Assembly (NCBI RefSeq): GCF_000002995.4
Contig: NW_025062475.1
Coordinates: 6,824,187-6,888,186, forward strand
Origin: Brugia malayi
Taxonomy: Eukaryota > Nematoda > Chromadorea > Rhabditida > Onchocercidae
DNA length: 64,000 nucleotides
Direction: 5' to 3'
Positions 42,467 to 55,280 of the stretch are shown here, piece by piece. The notes under the pieces are model-generated. The model saw only the letters and a program-made list of their open reading frames with translations. It made no database searches and had not been told where the DNA came from. The translations under genes were made by a program, and so were the position numbers. Each line of letters starts with the position of its first letter. Position 1 is the stretch's first letter.

Positions 42467-44360
42467 TTTCAGTTGCTTACCAAATATTATTTTGAATTTG
42501 ATTTGGGATAAGTTCCAAAATTTTCATTACTTTTCATTGCTCATTAGAAATAAGTACATTAAAATAAAAATCTCTGCAGTATTCATTATTACATATTTAT
42601 AAATGGTACGACTGTGTTGCATTTAGGACAGTATGTAGTGAATCAGAATTAGCAGCTAACTTTGCTTTGTGCTTTTTTCTTTGTATTATTTAGCAGCGAA
42701 TAGTATTTTCTCTATTGGATTTTGTTTTTATTTTCATAAGAGTATCTTCATAAAAGTGGGGAGACGAATTGATTTGGAAATAAAACTAAGGCAGTAAAAA
42801 TAGTAATGTGCTAGCCTTTTTTAAGCTGTTAAGATGTTTTAGTTCTCAGAAAAGTTTGAATTGATGTAAAAAAAATTCTCCAGACACATAAATACTTGTA
42901 TTCCTGTGTCTTGCTGATTTCTCATCAAATTTTCATTGGCATTTGGATTTCGTTATGTATGTATAAACATTTTAAACATTTTTGTATGTGCTTATTGTAT
43001 GTGTTTATTTGCTTACAGTCTTTTGTTTTGGCAAAATTATGGATTGGTATGATAATTTAATCTGATATATCTGAAAGATATAGCTACATTTCGTAATTTT
43101 TTTTTTTTGAAACTATAAAAGAGTTTTTAGACTTTTTCGACATATTTATTTGACACGAACTTAATATGTTTCATCAAAAATTCAAATTTAAAACTTGGTT
43201 ACCGTCCTCGTTAAAGATCAAATTGCATTTTGTTTTCTTTACATTCGCTGCTGTTCGAGTTCTCTACAGAGATGAAATCCTGCGGAGGAATAGTGGTTAT
43301 TTGAATCCTAAATACATTTTGAGTAACTCTTTCTACATTTTGTTTGTTCTACATATTTTTTGTACTTTGAGTCCTTTCAGATTGCTCGCAAGGTCATGTG
43401 ACATGGGTTTTAAGAGACATGTAGAGCGAGTGTACTGTACGCAAGAATTTTAAATCATACTTTTGCTTTATCTTCACAATTGTAAATAGTTGTGTATTCT
43501 GAAACGTTTTTAGTGAAAACTTTGTCCTTTTTTGCAAGGAAGTAACAACGAATTATATAAAAATAACATAAACCAAATATATACACGAAAAGTGGTTGAA
43601 GTGGACAGTGTATACTGTAAAGATTTCATAGTCAAGCAATATAATATTTTGTGATATCTCATCATGTAGCGTAAGTTCGGTAGTATAGGTTATTTACAGT
43701 CAAAAAGACTAACGGAAGTTCAGCATAAAGAAAGAGATAAATCAAACAAAAGACTGTTCAAAAATTGCGTTTACTTTACCATGATTTACTGATGTATTAC
43801 CATACCGCTTACTACTACTACTGGTCATATTGTGATATACTTGGGTTTATACTCATGCAATGTGCACGGTATGGTTGCTGGAAATTGCTTTTGGGTTGGT
43901 CAAATACAAAAAATGAGCACTTGCCCAAAATTCATCGAAAAGTGTCGGTACGGTACTGTCAGAATAACATAAGTGAACAAAAAGTCATCTATGTAGTTCT
44001 ACCAACTAAATCACTATTATCATTAACTTTCAAAGGCAATAAATGATATAATGAACATGTCGCGACTCTGTAATTCGGGTCACTTGTCAACATTCTTGCT
44101 ATTGTCATTCACCCACCGAACCCGATGCATTCACAGCAGCCTCTGAAATTCAATACTTTAGAGAAAAAGAATATTTTCCGTTGCCTTTTAAAATGACTTC
44201 ACCTTTTTATACAGTTTTCCATCAGAACACTGTCTACTTCATTTCATTTAGAAAATTCCTTCCTAGGCGCAACAATTTTCTTTTTTGACTAATTGCTTCT
44301 GAATATCTGCTTTCATTTGGTTATAGAATTCCTGCAATAATATCTCACTTCTGCATGTTT
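42467..44360. other. intergenic region, MATH-BTB 3' flank and PAN-protein upstream
   Basis: No supported gene. AT-rich, with frames at 43166-43453 and 43765-44046 that lack ATG context, splice partners and recognisable content. Confidence 0.5.
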
Positions 44361-44362
44361 AG

Positions 44363-47273
44363 ATGAGGACATGGCTATTATTCTGCTTTCTTGTGCTCAT
44401 ATCGCTAAGGGAGTGTTTCAGTATGAAACATGAATACGACATGGGTCAAAATAAGTATGGGCTTCTTTTGAAATTTTAAATCTTAAATTTCATGAACATC
44501 TCCTGGATTTGGCAAATGATGGAGATTCCATCATTTTCATGTTTAATAAAGCATCATTTCTGGGAAAAAGATGGAAGTAACATCTAACGCTTGATTGCGG
44601 AAGAGAAGTAAACTACTTCCATTAAATTGCATGTTCATGAATTTGAAATATGTTCATAAAACGACTTAAGGCTAGAAAATTTTAAGTCTCGTAAAATTTA
44701 AAGCTCTATTCTCTTTAAAAAATTAAAACATGTAGTGCGGGAAAAAGACGTAGGACAGCATTTGGCATCAGTTTTCCTACGCAAACTATATCAAAGGCAG
44801 CTAATGGGGCCAAACATAAAGACAGAGAACACTCGAACAAGAGCAAAGGAGTAAGTTTAAAAAGATATATTCATCACTGATTCATGTGTTTGTAAAAAGA
44901 TAGTACTTAATAAATCCTATTCCTTTTTCAATTGAAAAAAGAATTCTGATATACAGATATAAATATTGATAGAAGTCAACAATAACGAACGATCAGGAAG
45001 TCAAATAATGTTAAAACAAAATTCCAGCTCTCCACTACTGAGAATATTGCATCGCGCAGTCAGCAACGTGATCTGATCATTGGCGCACCAGATCTGAGTG
45101 CGTAACCGGAGCTTTATTCGTAATATTTATGGTTCCAGATTTCCATCCTCAAGAAATAGTCGTAATACTGGGAATATTTTATCTTTATCTCAATTATGCG
45201 GGTCATTTGTGTAAATACTTGATAATCTTTCCAGGTGATGCATGCTTTCGAATCTATAACGAATGCATTATTATCAGTGCGCAACCGTACGAGCGGAAAA
45301 TCAATATGCAATTAGAACAATGTAAGCAACGATGTATGCAATCACAAAATGGCATTTACAGTTGTCGATCATTAGTGTATGATTTTGCTAATAAGGTACT
45401 TTTTCAAGTTTCCGGAGAGGGTCCTAATTTTGCAAACATTTTGAGATTTCAAAAATATATTCTATACTTGAATTTGCACAATTAGAGTTATTAAGTTCGA
45501 GCCATAAAAACTTTTTTCCAAACGCTGATTACATTTCTACCAGTTAAAAAATTGCGAAATGGAACACTTCTGTCAGTTGCACTGGAAACGAGAATGCAGG
45601 AGGAGTTCGTGTGTTGCAAAAAAAAAAAAAAAAACAAAAAGTTTTCCCAAATTAATCTCCTTTTAGATTTGCGATTTCTTTTCTCATCAAGGTGATCAAC
45701 CACCGGCAAAGTAAGTTTTCTCTTAAATATTCCTTACAATGGATTCACAGAGAATTAGCACATCCATTTTCTCAAATTTATTATTTACTTAAATGCTTGA
45801 AAATTCATCAATTCCTAGAAATGATTTCATATTCCAATTTTTTTTTTCTTTCTGCAGATTGCTCAAATACTACGAACATTCTTATTTGGAGCCAACTTTT
45901 GCTGATGGCTGTGATTTGGAATATGTAAAAAAATCGAAGAAAGCAACAATTCATTCTATAGGCTTGTCCTCATTCATAAATTTTAAAGGAAAAAACAATC
46001 TTAGGAAGTTTGCGGTAATCAAATTAACTGCGAGTGATTTTTACTTATCTTAAATTCATATTTCCAGACGGAAAATTAGGCAATACCATACTACTAAATG
46101 TTTCAACTAAAGAAGATACAAATCAAAAGACATGTAAAGAAGGCACAATTACTAAGTATCTGCGGACTCCAGGATTTAAGCTTGACAGTGTCAGTCAGAT
46201 AGATCTGAAGGCTTATAATTTGGATGCATGTATCGATGCATGTACCAACAACATCGTTCGTTTATTTCAATTTTCTATTTACTATTTACAATATCTAGGA
46301 ATGAGGTTTGCTCCAATTGAAATAGTTTCATGAATGAAGTTCGAACCATTATTTGAAAATAAAACTAGACTTCTTGTTGAAAGCCACCAAATTAACCAAT
46401 TATTAAACTACTTAAATCCAAATTTTGTTCAGAAGAGAGGACAAAGAAAAGTTTTGCTTAAACAAAAGTCCTAATTCTAGAGTTTTCAAATCAAAATTTT
46501 AATTCTGAAATGGGTCATTCTCTGTCGATCATTAAAGTAAAATTTTTAGGATGATAAAGGACGCAGTTTCGGATGTCGTTCTTTTGTTTATGACGAAAAC
46601 GGTTGTAGCTTATTTAGAGAAGTAGCGACGTCACGAGGTGTCAGACAGCTCAAACCAAATTTATATGCTAACTATTATGAGAAGATTTGTGTAGAGGATG
46701 ATTTAATAAGGTTATAATTCTCACCACTTTCTTTTATATGTATCTTTTTGAGGCTCAAAAATAGCCTCCAATTTTCTAATTCCATTTAATTCCATACATA
46801 TTTGCAGTAACGGATGTCAAAGCGCAAATCGTTTCCCACAAATGATACTGGTTGGATTTGCGGAAATAGTAGTTACAGCACGATCATTTATGAGATGCTT
46901 CGAGAATTGCTTGAAATCACGACAGTTGTTTGCAATGAACTGTACCAGTGCCTTATATTTTTATGAGGTAGAGTTTATCTATTTCTGAATTGAATTTTAT
47001 TTACGTCTACTTATACATACTTTTATGTGTCTGTACAGTTCACAACGTGTAAATGATGTATAGATTAGATGAGGCGGAACGGTATAGTTAAATGAAATTT
47101 TTAAAAACTACGTTCAGGAATTGGAGCAAAACTGTATTCTAAACAGTGAGAATAGACAAACGCAAAAGAATCTCTTTGTCGAAGAGAACACAGATATTGT
47201 GGATTATTTCGAGATAAGTTGTCCACTAAGAAAACAAAAGAAAGTGGTCGATGATTTACTGTTCAAAAGTTGA
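44363..47273 (+). CDS. secreted protein with PAN/apple-like modules
   Basis: Ten exons: 44363-44454, 44736-44850, 45028-45097, 45235-45395, 45667-45710, 45858-46033, 46068-46255, 46550-46710, 46808-46967, 47118-47273; 440 residues, phases agree. The start MRTWLLFCFLVLISLRECFS is a clear signal peptide. A basic stretch (GKRRRTAF) near residue 35 could be a furin site. Three cysteine-rich modules follow at about 93-185, 228-345 and 345-425, with PAN features: CKQRCM...CRSLVYDF, DACIDACTNN...CRSFVYDENGCSLF ending NYYEKIC, and CFENCLK...NCTSALYF. PAN modules bind proteins or carbohydrates and occur in nematode apical matrix proteins such as LET-653 and NOAH. No ZP domain or membrane anchor is seen and the frame ends after KKVVDDLLFKS. 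I do not recognise the orthologue. The 46034-46067 intron would be only 34 bases. Confidence 0.8.
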
Positions 47274-48392
47274 TTTGTGATAAATTATACATTCCGATGT
47301 TTGTTCTGGTTCTTGTTCAAAATTAAAAATCCTTTTGAATTTAGAACGAAACAAAGGCTTTGAAAAGTTGTAATTCATTGGAAAACGAATTAATTTGAAG
47401 TCCGTTGCATCATTTCACAAATTTCACGAAAACGCATGTTCAAAAATTACAAGGATTTGTTAGGAAAGCTGTATTTGTATAGACAAATGTATTGTGTAAT
47501 GGAGTCTGTTTAATGAATTTTATCCATTAACAACTATGTTATTTAGTCTGGTATTAATCTGTGTTGATAATATACTGGTAATTTCATAGAAGTATTGTCG
47601 ATGAGTATGGAATAAAGAGAAAAAAGTAAAAGGATGCGAATAATTTAAATGAAGAAAAATTGATGAGTGCGCAAGACCAATTAAACTGAAGCTTGCTGAT
47701 ACTGGATAACTGAAAGTGCATAATTACTGTGATTAAAAGGCGTCACTGCCAGATGATCTTTCTCTTAATATAATACGAGTTGGTTTCGATATCTTATCAG
47801 TTGTTCATAAGAGCGACTGTTAGATCATGGAAGACCTCTACAATATTTCAACATTGTAACGGAAAAGTTTCTTTTTTTAGAACAGAAAAGGTTAGTTGAA
47901 CTAAGAACCGACAACTCTCCAACAATCGAATGTAAGTTTGGTTGTGAATTGAAGATCTTAACAGTAAAATTGGGAACAGTTTTAAACATATTAAGCAGTG
48001 CAGGTATTCTTTGCTAACAAGCTGCAACACTCCAAGCAATGCAGAGACACTCCTACAACAGGTAAGTTCACAGACAAGCTCACAACAACTGGAAGATGAG
48101 TGTTGAATAAATGATTGCATAATGGAATATAAAAGTGAAGTAGTTTTATATTTGTCCAAGAAACAATCCAGCATGACAATTTGTAGTCTAATGGATTTGT
48201 TATATTTCGAGACATTACGAGTTTCGATTAACCTTTTTATTTTTTGATTTAACGAACACTTGGAAGAAAATTAGAATAATGAACAATGAAATAATGGCTT
48301 CCATGAATACAAAAAAAGATGACTGAAGAATAGAATTTTTCCAAAATATAGAATACAATATTCAATGGAAGACGATGGCTACAACGGTAGTT
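47274..48392. other. convergent intergenic region PAN protein / collagen
   Basis: 3' flanks of convergent genes. AATAAA at 47611-47616 suits the PAN gene; tttatt near 48236-48241 may be the collagen signal on the minus strand. No gene was recognised. Confidence 0.5.
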
Positions 48393-50712
48393 TCAAAGCA
48401 GCGTGCGTCGTGATTTATAATCTTTATCACTATCGTTAGGATTTTCGAAATCAGTTTTTCCGAATTGTCCACTTTCTTCATCGCTCTTAAATTGTACGTC
48501 GTCTGTTTTGCTTTCGTTATCATCATTTCCTTTGGAACCATGTAACCGATGAGCAGCATTATGTCCACGTGCCGGACATGGACAGTACTAAAATCTAAGA
48601 ATTTATAAAATATAAATGACCACACGACATGAGTAGCAAACTTAAGGATTGAAAAAGCTTTAAAATGAAAGTTGAAATAAACTTAGTGAGTTAAAAGAAT
48701 TTAATTCATTTTTCTGGTTTTAAAACAAACCTCAGCATCTTTGCCAGGATTTCCAGATGGACCTTCTGGACCTTCGTCACCATCACTTCCTTGTGGCCCT
48801 TGAAAGCCAGGTTGTCCTGCGGGCCCCTCAGGACCTGGTTCCCCCGGTGATGCATCCTTGCCCTTATCGCCAGGTGGTCCTTCAGGGCCCTGGTCACCTG
48901 GTGGACCACGATTGCCTTTTCGTCCAACAACTTTTTCGGCATCAGCGCCCTTTTCTCCTGGTTCTCCGGGTTTACCATCCAATCCTATATACAAATCAAA
49001 ACCAAGTATTATTGGAGAAATCAACATGTGGAATTTAAAATATAAGGAAAAATACCTGGCGGTCCTGGTGGACCAATATCTCCCGGTGGTCCTGGGTTTC
49101 CATCACGTCCCGGAAAACCTGGTGCACCTTTCGGTCCACGTTGACCTCGGATACCTGGCCGACCAAGAGGTCCTGGAGGACCAGGTGGACCTTCTGGACA
49201 GTTGAAACATCCAGATGGACTTTCTTGCTGAATATCATCTGCATCAATTCCATCTATACCATCTTTACCAGGAATCCCATTTTCGCCATCAACACCTTTT
49301 TCACCTTTCGGTCCCGGCGAACCCGGTGGACAAGTATTTTCCAAACTGCACACTGAAATTTTCGGAGCTCTATCACATGGTTTAATCAAGAAATATGATG
49401 ACTTTATCAAATTTTCCGATTTCGTCGACGAAAATTTTATATTGAAGTAGTTAAAAATATAATTTAATTGGAATTAAATTTTGAAATTCTATCAAATTCC
49501 AAAATTTTTTTGATCAATAGTTTAAAGAAGTTTAATTTAAAATTTGACTCGAAATTTGAAACGAAGGCGAACAGATTTACAATTAAAAAGTAAACTAAAA
49601 GATGAAAATATAAAAACATACTGCACCACCCATTTTTTTGGAAACCTGGAGGTATGAAAGAACCGCTGACTGGACGAAACTGTTGCCTGGATTGACCGTT
49701 TGAGTCACTATAACGGGTTGGTGAGACAAAAATACCGGTACTAGGTGTTTTCCTATAAATGTAATCGCCAACATCCGCTGTTGGTTCACTACTTGGGGCG
49801 AAACCTTTTGGATGAATTTCGGCCTCAATGCTTCGTTCTTCATTATAATTCGTTTTGCTGGGGATCACTTAATGATTTTTTACAGAAATTTACAGTAATC
49901 ACAATAATTAAATTTTTCAAAAGAAATTTTGGACTTGAAATCAAATTCATATATATTTAAAACAAATGTAATAGTCTCATCTTTCCTTCGAATATACTTG
50001 AAACTTTTCTAATCGCTTTTTCCAAATTTTAATAATGAACGTCTATCTCCTAAACATATTTTCCTTAGTATTTCTCATTCCGACTTTTTTATTTATTACT
50101 CATTGCAAATTTTCAATGGAAATAGAAGAGTCACCTTCTTGTGGGTTCATACTGTATGGATTGTTATATCGTTCATTGACTATGGCTGGTGGTACGTCAC
50201 CATAATTTGTTCCTCCAGCACCGTATCCATAACCACCATCACTATTGCCACTGTCATAACTACTAGCACTCGCTGAGCTACCGTAATTGCTGCCACTGTT
50301 ACCGCTCGATAAGCTATCGTATTTGCTGCTACTTCCATTAGAACTGTCATAAGCATTACCATCATTTTTTTTACCTTTATCATAAATATTGTAGCTAGTC
50401 TGACGACGTAGGCGATTTGACGGAGTGCCAGCGCCAAGGCCGATCATCTCTTTCCACAAATCATCCGTTTTAACCTAAATAAATAAATCTTTGTGTATTG
50501 CAGCGATTTTACGGCTCGACTTTCTGGTACCGAAATAGTTTTAGCAGCAATCCAGTAAATAAGTCTTGAACCTTGAAAGAAACAATTTCCGAATCTAATT
50601 CACTCCAAATGGACGTAACATCTTTGTGTATTGCAGCGATCGCTAATAAGCAAACGAGGAGTGTTGCACCGGAAAATATTATCGCTCCCAATGTTGCATT
50701 TTCCACAGACAT
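48393..50712 (-). CDS. nematode cuticular collagen with long Ser/Gly/Tyr-rich spacer
   Basis: Six exons in transcript order: 50712-50572, 50474-50135, 49867-49622, 49352-49056, 48984-48731, 48587-48393; 490 residues. An N-terminal membrane segment ([20 protein letters not shown]) is followed by a furin-type site in NRLRRQT at about 67-73, a region of Ser, Gly, Asn and Tyr repeats (about 75-135), cysteine clusters ([21 protein letters not shown]), Gly-X-Y blocks at about 250-278, 297-341 and 342-425, then a cysteine pair (YCPCPARG) and an acidic 55-residue tail. This is the classic nematode cuticle collagen plan, but the noncollagenous N-terminal spacer of about 170 residues and the tail make it longer than the usual 300 or so. 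The earlier in-frame GTG at 50727 was not used. Neighbouring secreted genes suggest a matrix theme. Confidence 0.93.
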
Positions 50713-51507
50713 TCTCCGTCGGTTCACTTATGAAAAGTTGAAATACCTTAATAGATTAATTCGAAATAAAGTACAGAGCAATATTTAACAACTTTTATCG
50801 GCTACAGTCATTATAATTGAATAATTCTTACTTTTACAATTACCGCTATGCCACACTACTATCACCAACACCATCACTTACATTGGTAATAGATACTGCA
50901 TTGATTAATGATACCAATGAAGACAATGAATCAGATATCATCGTGAAAGATGCACTTCCCTCGTGCCAGTGACCAAATGCCCAAAAAAAGATAAAAGAAA
51001 ATTAATAGGAAGGGATCAGGAGGAAATAGTTAATTTGGGTTAAATGAGACGTCTTACGGAAATAACGAATCCGCCCTCGTCACAAATCACTTTTTCCAAC
51101 CATAAATACACAGAAAACGTTTGCAACTGCAGCAAAATTTTTTGTCGACATATTTATAAGCTCTCCGAAACTAGGTCTTTTGACTTTCAGAATTCAATAC
51201 ATAAATTGCGAGAGAATAGTATGACACTAAAATTTTTATTTGCTGTTCCATTATTTTAATTTAGACAATGAAATGAAATGTTTTATAGACCATTTACAAC
51301 ATCCATCATTTACAGCAACAGGGTGAGTGCTCCAAATCTTAAAAGCAAACACTACCATTTATTCCGCTAAATTATTTCAGAAACAAATTGAATCCTCCCT
51401 TTTTTGTTTGAAATTACTGTCATATTTTCAAACTGCTTTTCTGCCTAATTTAAAATTTAACAAAGCAAAGGGAAAAATCACCGATCTATGATCTATGAGT
51501 CACATAA
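50713..51507. other. collagen upstream region / mrpl-21 3' flank
   Basis: About 0.8 kb between two minus-strand genes. The collagen promoter is expected here. Nothing specific was recognised. Confidence 0.5.
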
Positions 51508-52688
51508 TCACAAATCCATCCTTTCAACTTTAATGTTATTTATCCTTAGTATCGTCGTTTCACGGCTCATCCCTGAAAAATTGGAAATGAGAGTTCATAT
51601 ACAAACTTGAGACTGTAGTAAAACGTTTATAATTAGTTTGAATTATCAAATTTAAGGAAGATTTTTGTGGGAGACTTCATAAGCAACAGTTATTTGTAAA
51701 ATATATAAATTTTATGAAACCAGTTATGATAGGAAGAAACAAATACAATGCAAAGTTCGCGCTTTTGTATGGTTGTTCATCATATATCTGAGCTGTGGAT
51801 AAGATGTTGTTTTTTCAACAACAGTGGCGTTAACTGTTACTATTGGTGAATGTATCAGTGGTCGACCAAATAGTGTAAAGTTTTTGCCACCAATTGCCAA
51901 AATCTAAAAATTCAAGTTCCTTATTAAAATTTCTGGAAATCTCTTTTTAGCAACAATTTACATACCAAAAATAGATTGGTTTTGTTAAGTAAATGTTATA
52001 AATGTGAAATGCATATAGTTAAGAAATAATTACAAGCAGTCTAAATATGCAGTGAAAACAATTCAGATTTTTTTCTGTCTCAATAAACCAAGACCAGTAA
52101 TAAAAATTAACATATTTATAAGAAAAAGTTAACAAGAAAAAGATTAACAAGAAAAAGAAATACAAGTGTATCCATGAACAGAATAAAACATAATAGTGAA
52201 GAGAGCATCAATTTTCCTTTATATACTTTAAAAGTTGGATTTTTTATATTAAAAGTAACCTTTTCTAACTTAATCTTATCACCCACATCCAAGGGTACAT
52301 TGTCATATAAAGCAATCAAATCATTCTCCGATACTTTGAACTGACGTTTATTAATATATACAACGGCAAAAAGACGGACGTCTCTTTGTTTCCATTCTTG
52401 TTTGATTGCACTCACGACCTTCGAAGAAACATTTCAGTTATTAATTCATTGTTGTTGACATTTGCAGCAACATTGAAAATTCCAAAAATGATAAAGGTTC
52501 AATTTTAAATGAACATTTATAAGTACACAAATAATTCACTTGCAACGCAGCAAAAAAGAAATGAAAAAAATTTTAATGAAACAACAAATTACCTCCTCAA
52601 TTTTATGTGCATGAACAATTTCTGCTTTAATAGTCGTACTTGCCTGTCTCATAAGTAATTTGAAAGATCCAAGCAGAGTAACGACCAT
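51508..52688 (-). CDS. mrpl-21: mitochondrial large-subunit ribosomal protein bL21m
   Basis: Four exons in transcript order: 52688-52593, 52418-52260, 51903-51747, 51572-51508; 158 residues with consistent phases. The bL21 fold is recognised from RLFAVVYINKRQFKVSENDL, DVGDKIKLEKIL, FTLFGRPLIHSPIVTVNATV and the C-terminal TTILRINNIKV, all collinear with animal MRPL21. The short N-terminal part (MRQASTTIKAEIVHAH) is basic and probably includes the mitochondrial targeting signal. The protein belongs to the mitochondrial 39S subunit. A ttttag acceptor lies two bases before the ATG, so the transcript is probably trans-spliced. It is third in a minus-strand run after WDR55 and the HIT-finger gene. 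Confidence 0.9.
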
Positions 52689-52693
52689 AACTA

Positions 52694-53535
52694 AAACTGT
52701 AAAAACCTATGTAGATCAGGATGACCTTTTATAGTAAGGTACTGTCTTCATATCATTAAAAAATCGTATTTACTATTATACTTAATACTATATAAGGAAC
52801 ATGAACACAGTTTAGTATTTACAACGCTGGAGATGAATCTCACAAAGGAGAAAAACAGAAATTTGAAGTGCAACATATCTTTAAAATCTAGTACATAATT
52901 TACTGTTTAGTAATTTAAGTGTAATCATATGATATGTACACATACCACTGAACAACAAACATAAGTAATCCAAAATTTTTATTAAAATTTTCGGAAAAAA
53001 ACGAACAATTGCACCTTAGAAGAAAACAATAGCAAATGAAAAAATAAGTTACAGACTGTCTGAAACAACAGAACTATAGGCAATAAAGCTTTAATCTCAG
53101 CATTACTAAGATCAAGATTCTCCCGAATTTTGGAAACCTTAATCAGAATACACATTAAATATCAAAATCAGTCGAAATAATTCGCTTACTTCTAAAAACA
53201 AAAATTCGAAGAAATTTTCCTTAAACGACGAATCCCAAATTTCCAATTTCAAAAATGCCGAAACAAGGAACTAATAAATATCCAATCCATAGCAATACAG
53301 ATATATTTAATCTTTTACAACCTGAGATACAATTTCAATGATAAAAACGGTATTTTTCATCGCGAAGATAGTAGTGAATATGAGTATTGCTCTTCTTAAA
53401 ATTTTAAGACCGAAAAAAAGCTTTCATTTTTAAGCAAACATTTGGTTACCACGGAAGGGCTTCGTGCCTCTACAAAGATTTCAAAAAAAAAAAAAAAAAA
53501 AGAAACGGTATAAACTGTATACAGATATGGTTACC
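52694..53535. other. spacer between the HIT-finger gene and mrpl-21
   Basis: About 0.84 kb, AT-rich, with an A19 tract at 53483-53501. If the two genes are in an operon this would be the intercistronic region; otherwise it holds the mrpl-21 promoter. Confidence 0.45.
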
Positions 53536-54445
53536 CTATTTCGGTTCCTGCTTCTTCGTGAAAACTGATCGACTAAGACCAGTGTCTTGTTCTAATAATT
53601 TATTGTAAAACAAGTTAAACGACTTCTTTTCCATATCGCTGAGCGATGACAGAAGACTCTCGCTGTCTGTGCCAATACCAAGTACTGTTAATTGTCTATC
53701 AAGCTCACGTTCATCGGCTGACTGATATTCCGAAGTGCATCTGTCTTTTACTTTCTCCAAGTAATTATCAACGTTATCAACATCATCATCATCTGAGTCC
53801 ATTATATGATCAGAACTACCTGAAATATATATGATCAACTGGAAAAAAATGGCATGAAAGAGGAAACACTGGTGGGAAGAAACATATTATTTATTGGAAT
53901 TCCAACAAAAAAGAGACATTTGTGTGTGAAAGACAAAAGCAATTTATCCAAACTAATTTTATAACCAACTTACCTTTCGATTTACATTTCCATAACTATA
54001 TGATTGTTAAATGGCCCATATCCTCTTCAATATGCATATAATCTCACTTCTTTCCTTCATTCGTCAGAGGTGCTTATTACGTTACTTAGTCACATGCATC
54101 TAGTCCCATATATTATAATTTTTTTCAAATATGATTTCCGAGTAAATTTTCTATAAAGAAATCCTTCGTAAAAAAGGAAATCGAAATACCTGGGAATTCC
54201 ATATTCATTCGAAAATCTCCAGGTTGTTCATTCATGAATTCTTCAAAAGTTTTCAAAGGCTTTCGTACATCACTCTGACAACGCAATTCCTGTTCGACAC
54301 ATTCACGATAAAACGATTCTGAACACTCCCGATGTTGCTCACTCCGATAACACTTAACACAGCAATACGGAAGAGCACATCTTGGACAAATATTTAAACT
54401 GTCCAATGAGCCACATGACAGGCATGAAACCTCTCCATTCTGCAT
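53536..54445 (-). CDS. ZNHIT2: HIT-type zinc finger protein, ZNHIT2-like
   Basis: Two exons in transcript order: 54445-54190 and 53819-53536; 179 residues. An N-terminal zf-HIT domain shows CLSCG, CPRC, YCCVKCYRSEQHRECSESF with the full Cys/His set, and the following FYRECVEQEL is typical of ZNHIT2. A polyaspartate stretch precedes a helix (LLSSLSDMEKKSFNLFYNKL) similar to the segment after the finger in ZNHIT2. ZNHIT2 works with the R2TP chaperone in assembling U5 snRNP and other machines. The protein is less than half the length of vertebrate ZNHIT2, so the C-terminal half is missing or on unfound exons; the frame closes with TAG one base before a gtaacc. The tttacag acceptor eight bases upstream of the ATG suggests trans-splicing. 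Confidence 0.82.
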
Positions 54446-54455
54446 TGTTAATTCT

Positions 54456-55280
54456 GTAAATTACATTAGAAAAGCCTTAGGAGATTTCGGTTCTTAAGAC
54501 GTCGACATAATAACAACAGCTATAATTGATTTCTGAGAAAATTCTCTCTTTTCGATATGACTCTCAACGTTTATATAACTGAATGATTTAAACAACACTT
54601 CAAAGCAATATTATATTTAAAACATACTATGAATTTAGTGAAATTCAGAGCTTTAAATGGCATTTGCGTTACACTTCCTCAAAAAATCCGAAATAGCAAT
54701 CGCCCCACCTAGCTTCACCCATTAACTTATTTAAGTTTCAAAGCAGAACATTACTTAGCTCTATAAACCATCATTTAGTCTGCACTTGTATTGGGACATA
54801 ACAAAAGAAAAAAATTACACAAAGCAGTATAACTTTCAAGTCGCCATCGTGTACAAATTATAGGTTACAAGCTAATTTTCTTTCATAACAGTCAGAGACA
54901 AAGAATTATTTCCCTGAGTCGTCTATCAAAATAAAATCTAACTGAACACAGTAACTCCGACTCCAAATTCCTTCATGGAATCTCTGATGTTTTTTTCTCA
55001 GTCTTTTCGCAATCTTTTCTGATGTTCTTCTCAGCTTCATGGAATAACACACCACTTAACTTATGGCCATTCAAAAAAAGCTCGAGGTCTCAGATAATGG
55101 AAGGACGAGTCATTCGCATAAGGAATGTAAATGTGAACTAATTTACACGGTAAGCTGAGAAAAACAAACTCAGGAAAGATCAAAAATGATAAGCATATCA
55201 CATGAACATATGAAAATCAAATGTCATTAACGAGATCATTGAAAAAATTCGATGATTTTGGCATTTTCTTCTGTGAAATA
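54456..55280. other. spacer between WDR55 and the HIT-finger gene
   Basis: About 0.8 kb with no coding signal. Either a promoter or an operon spacer. Confidence 0.45.

Noticed and set aside
43166..44046. Two plus-strand frames of 93-95 codons before the PAN gene
   Set aside because: Not connected by splice sites, no domain, and the second starts with TTG; typical chance frames.
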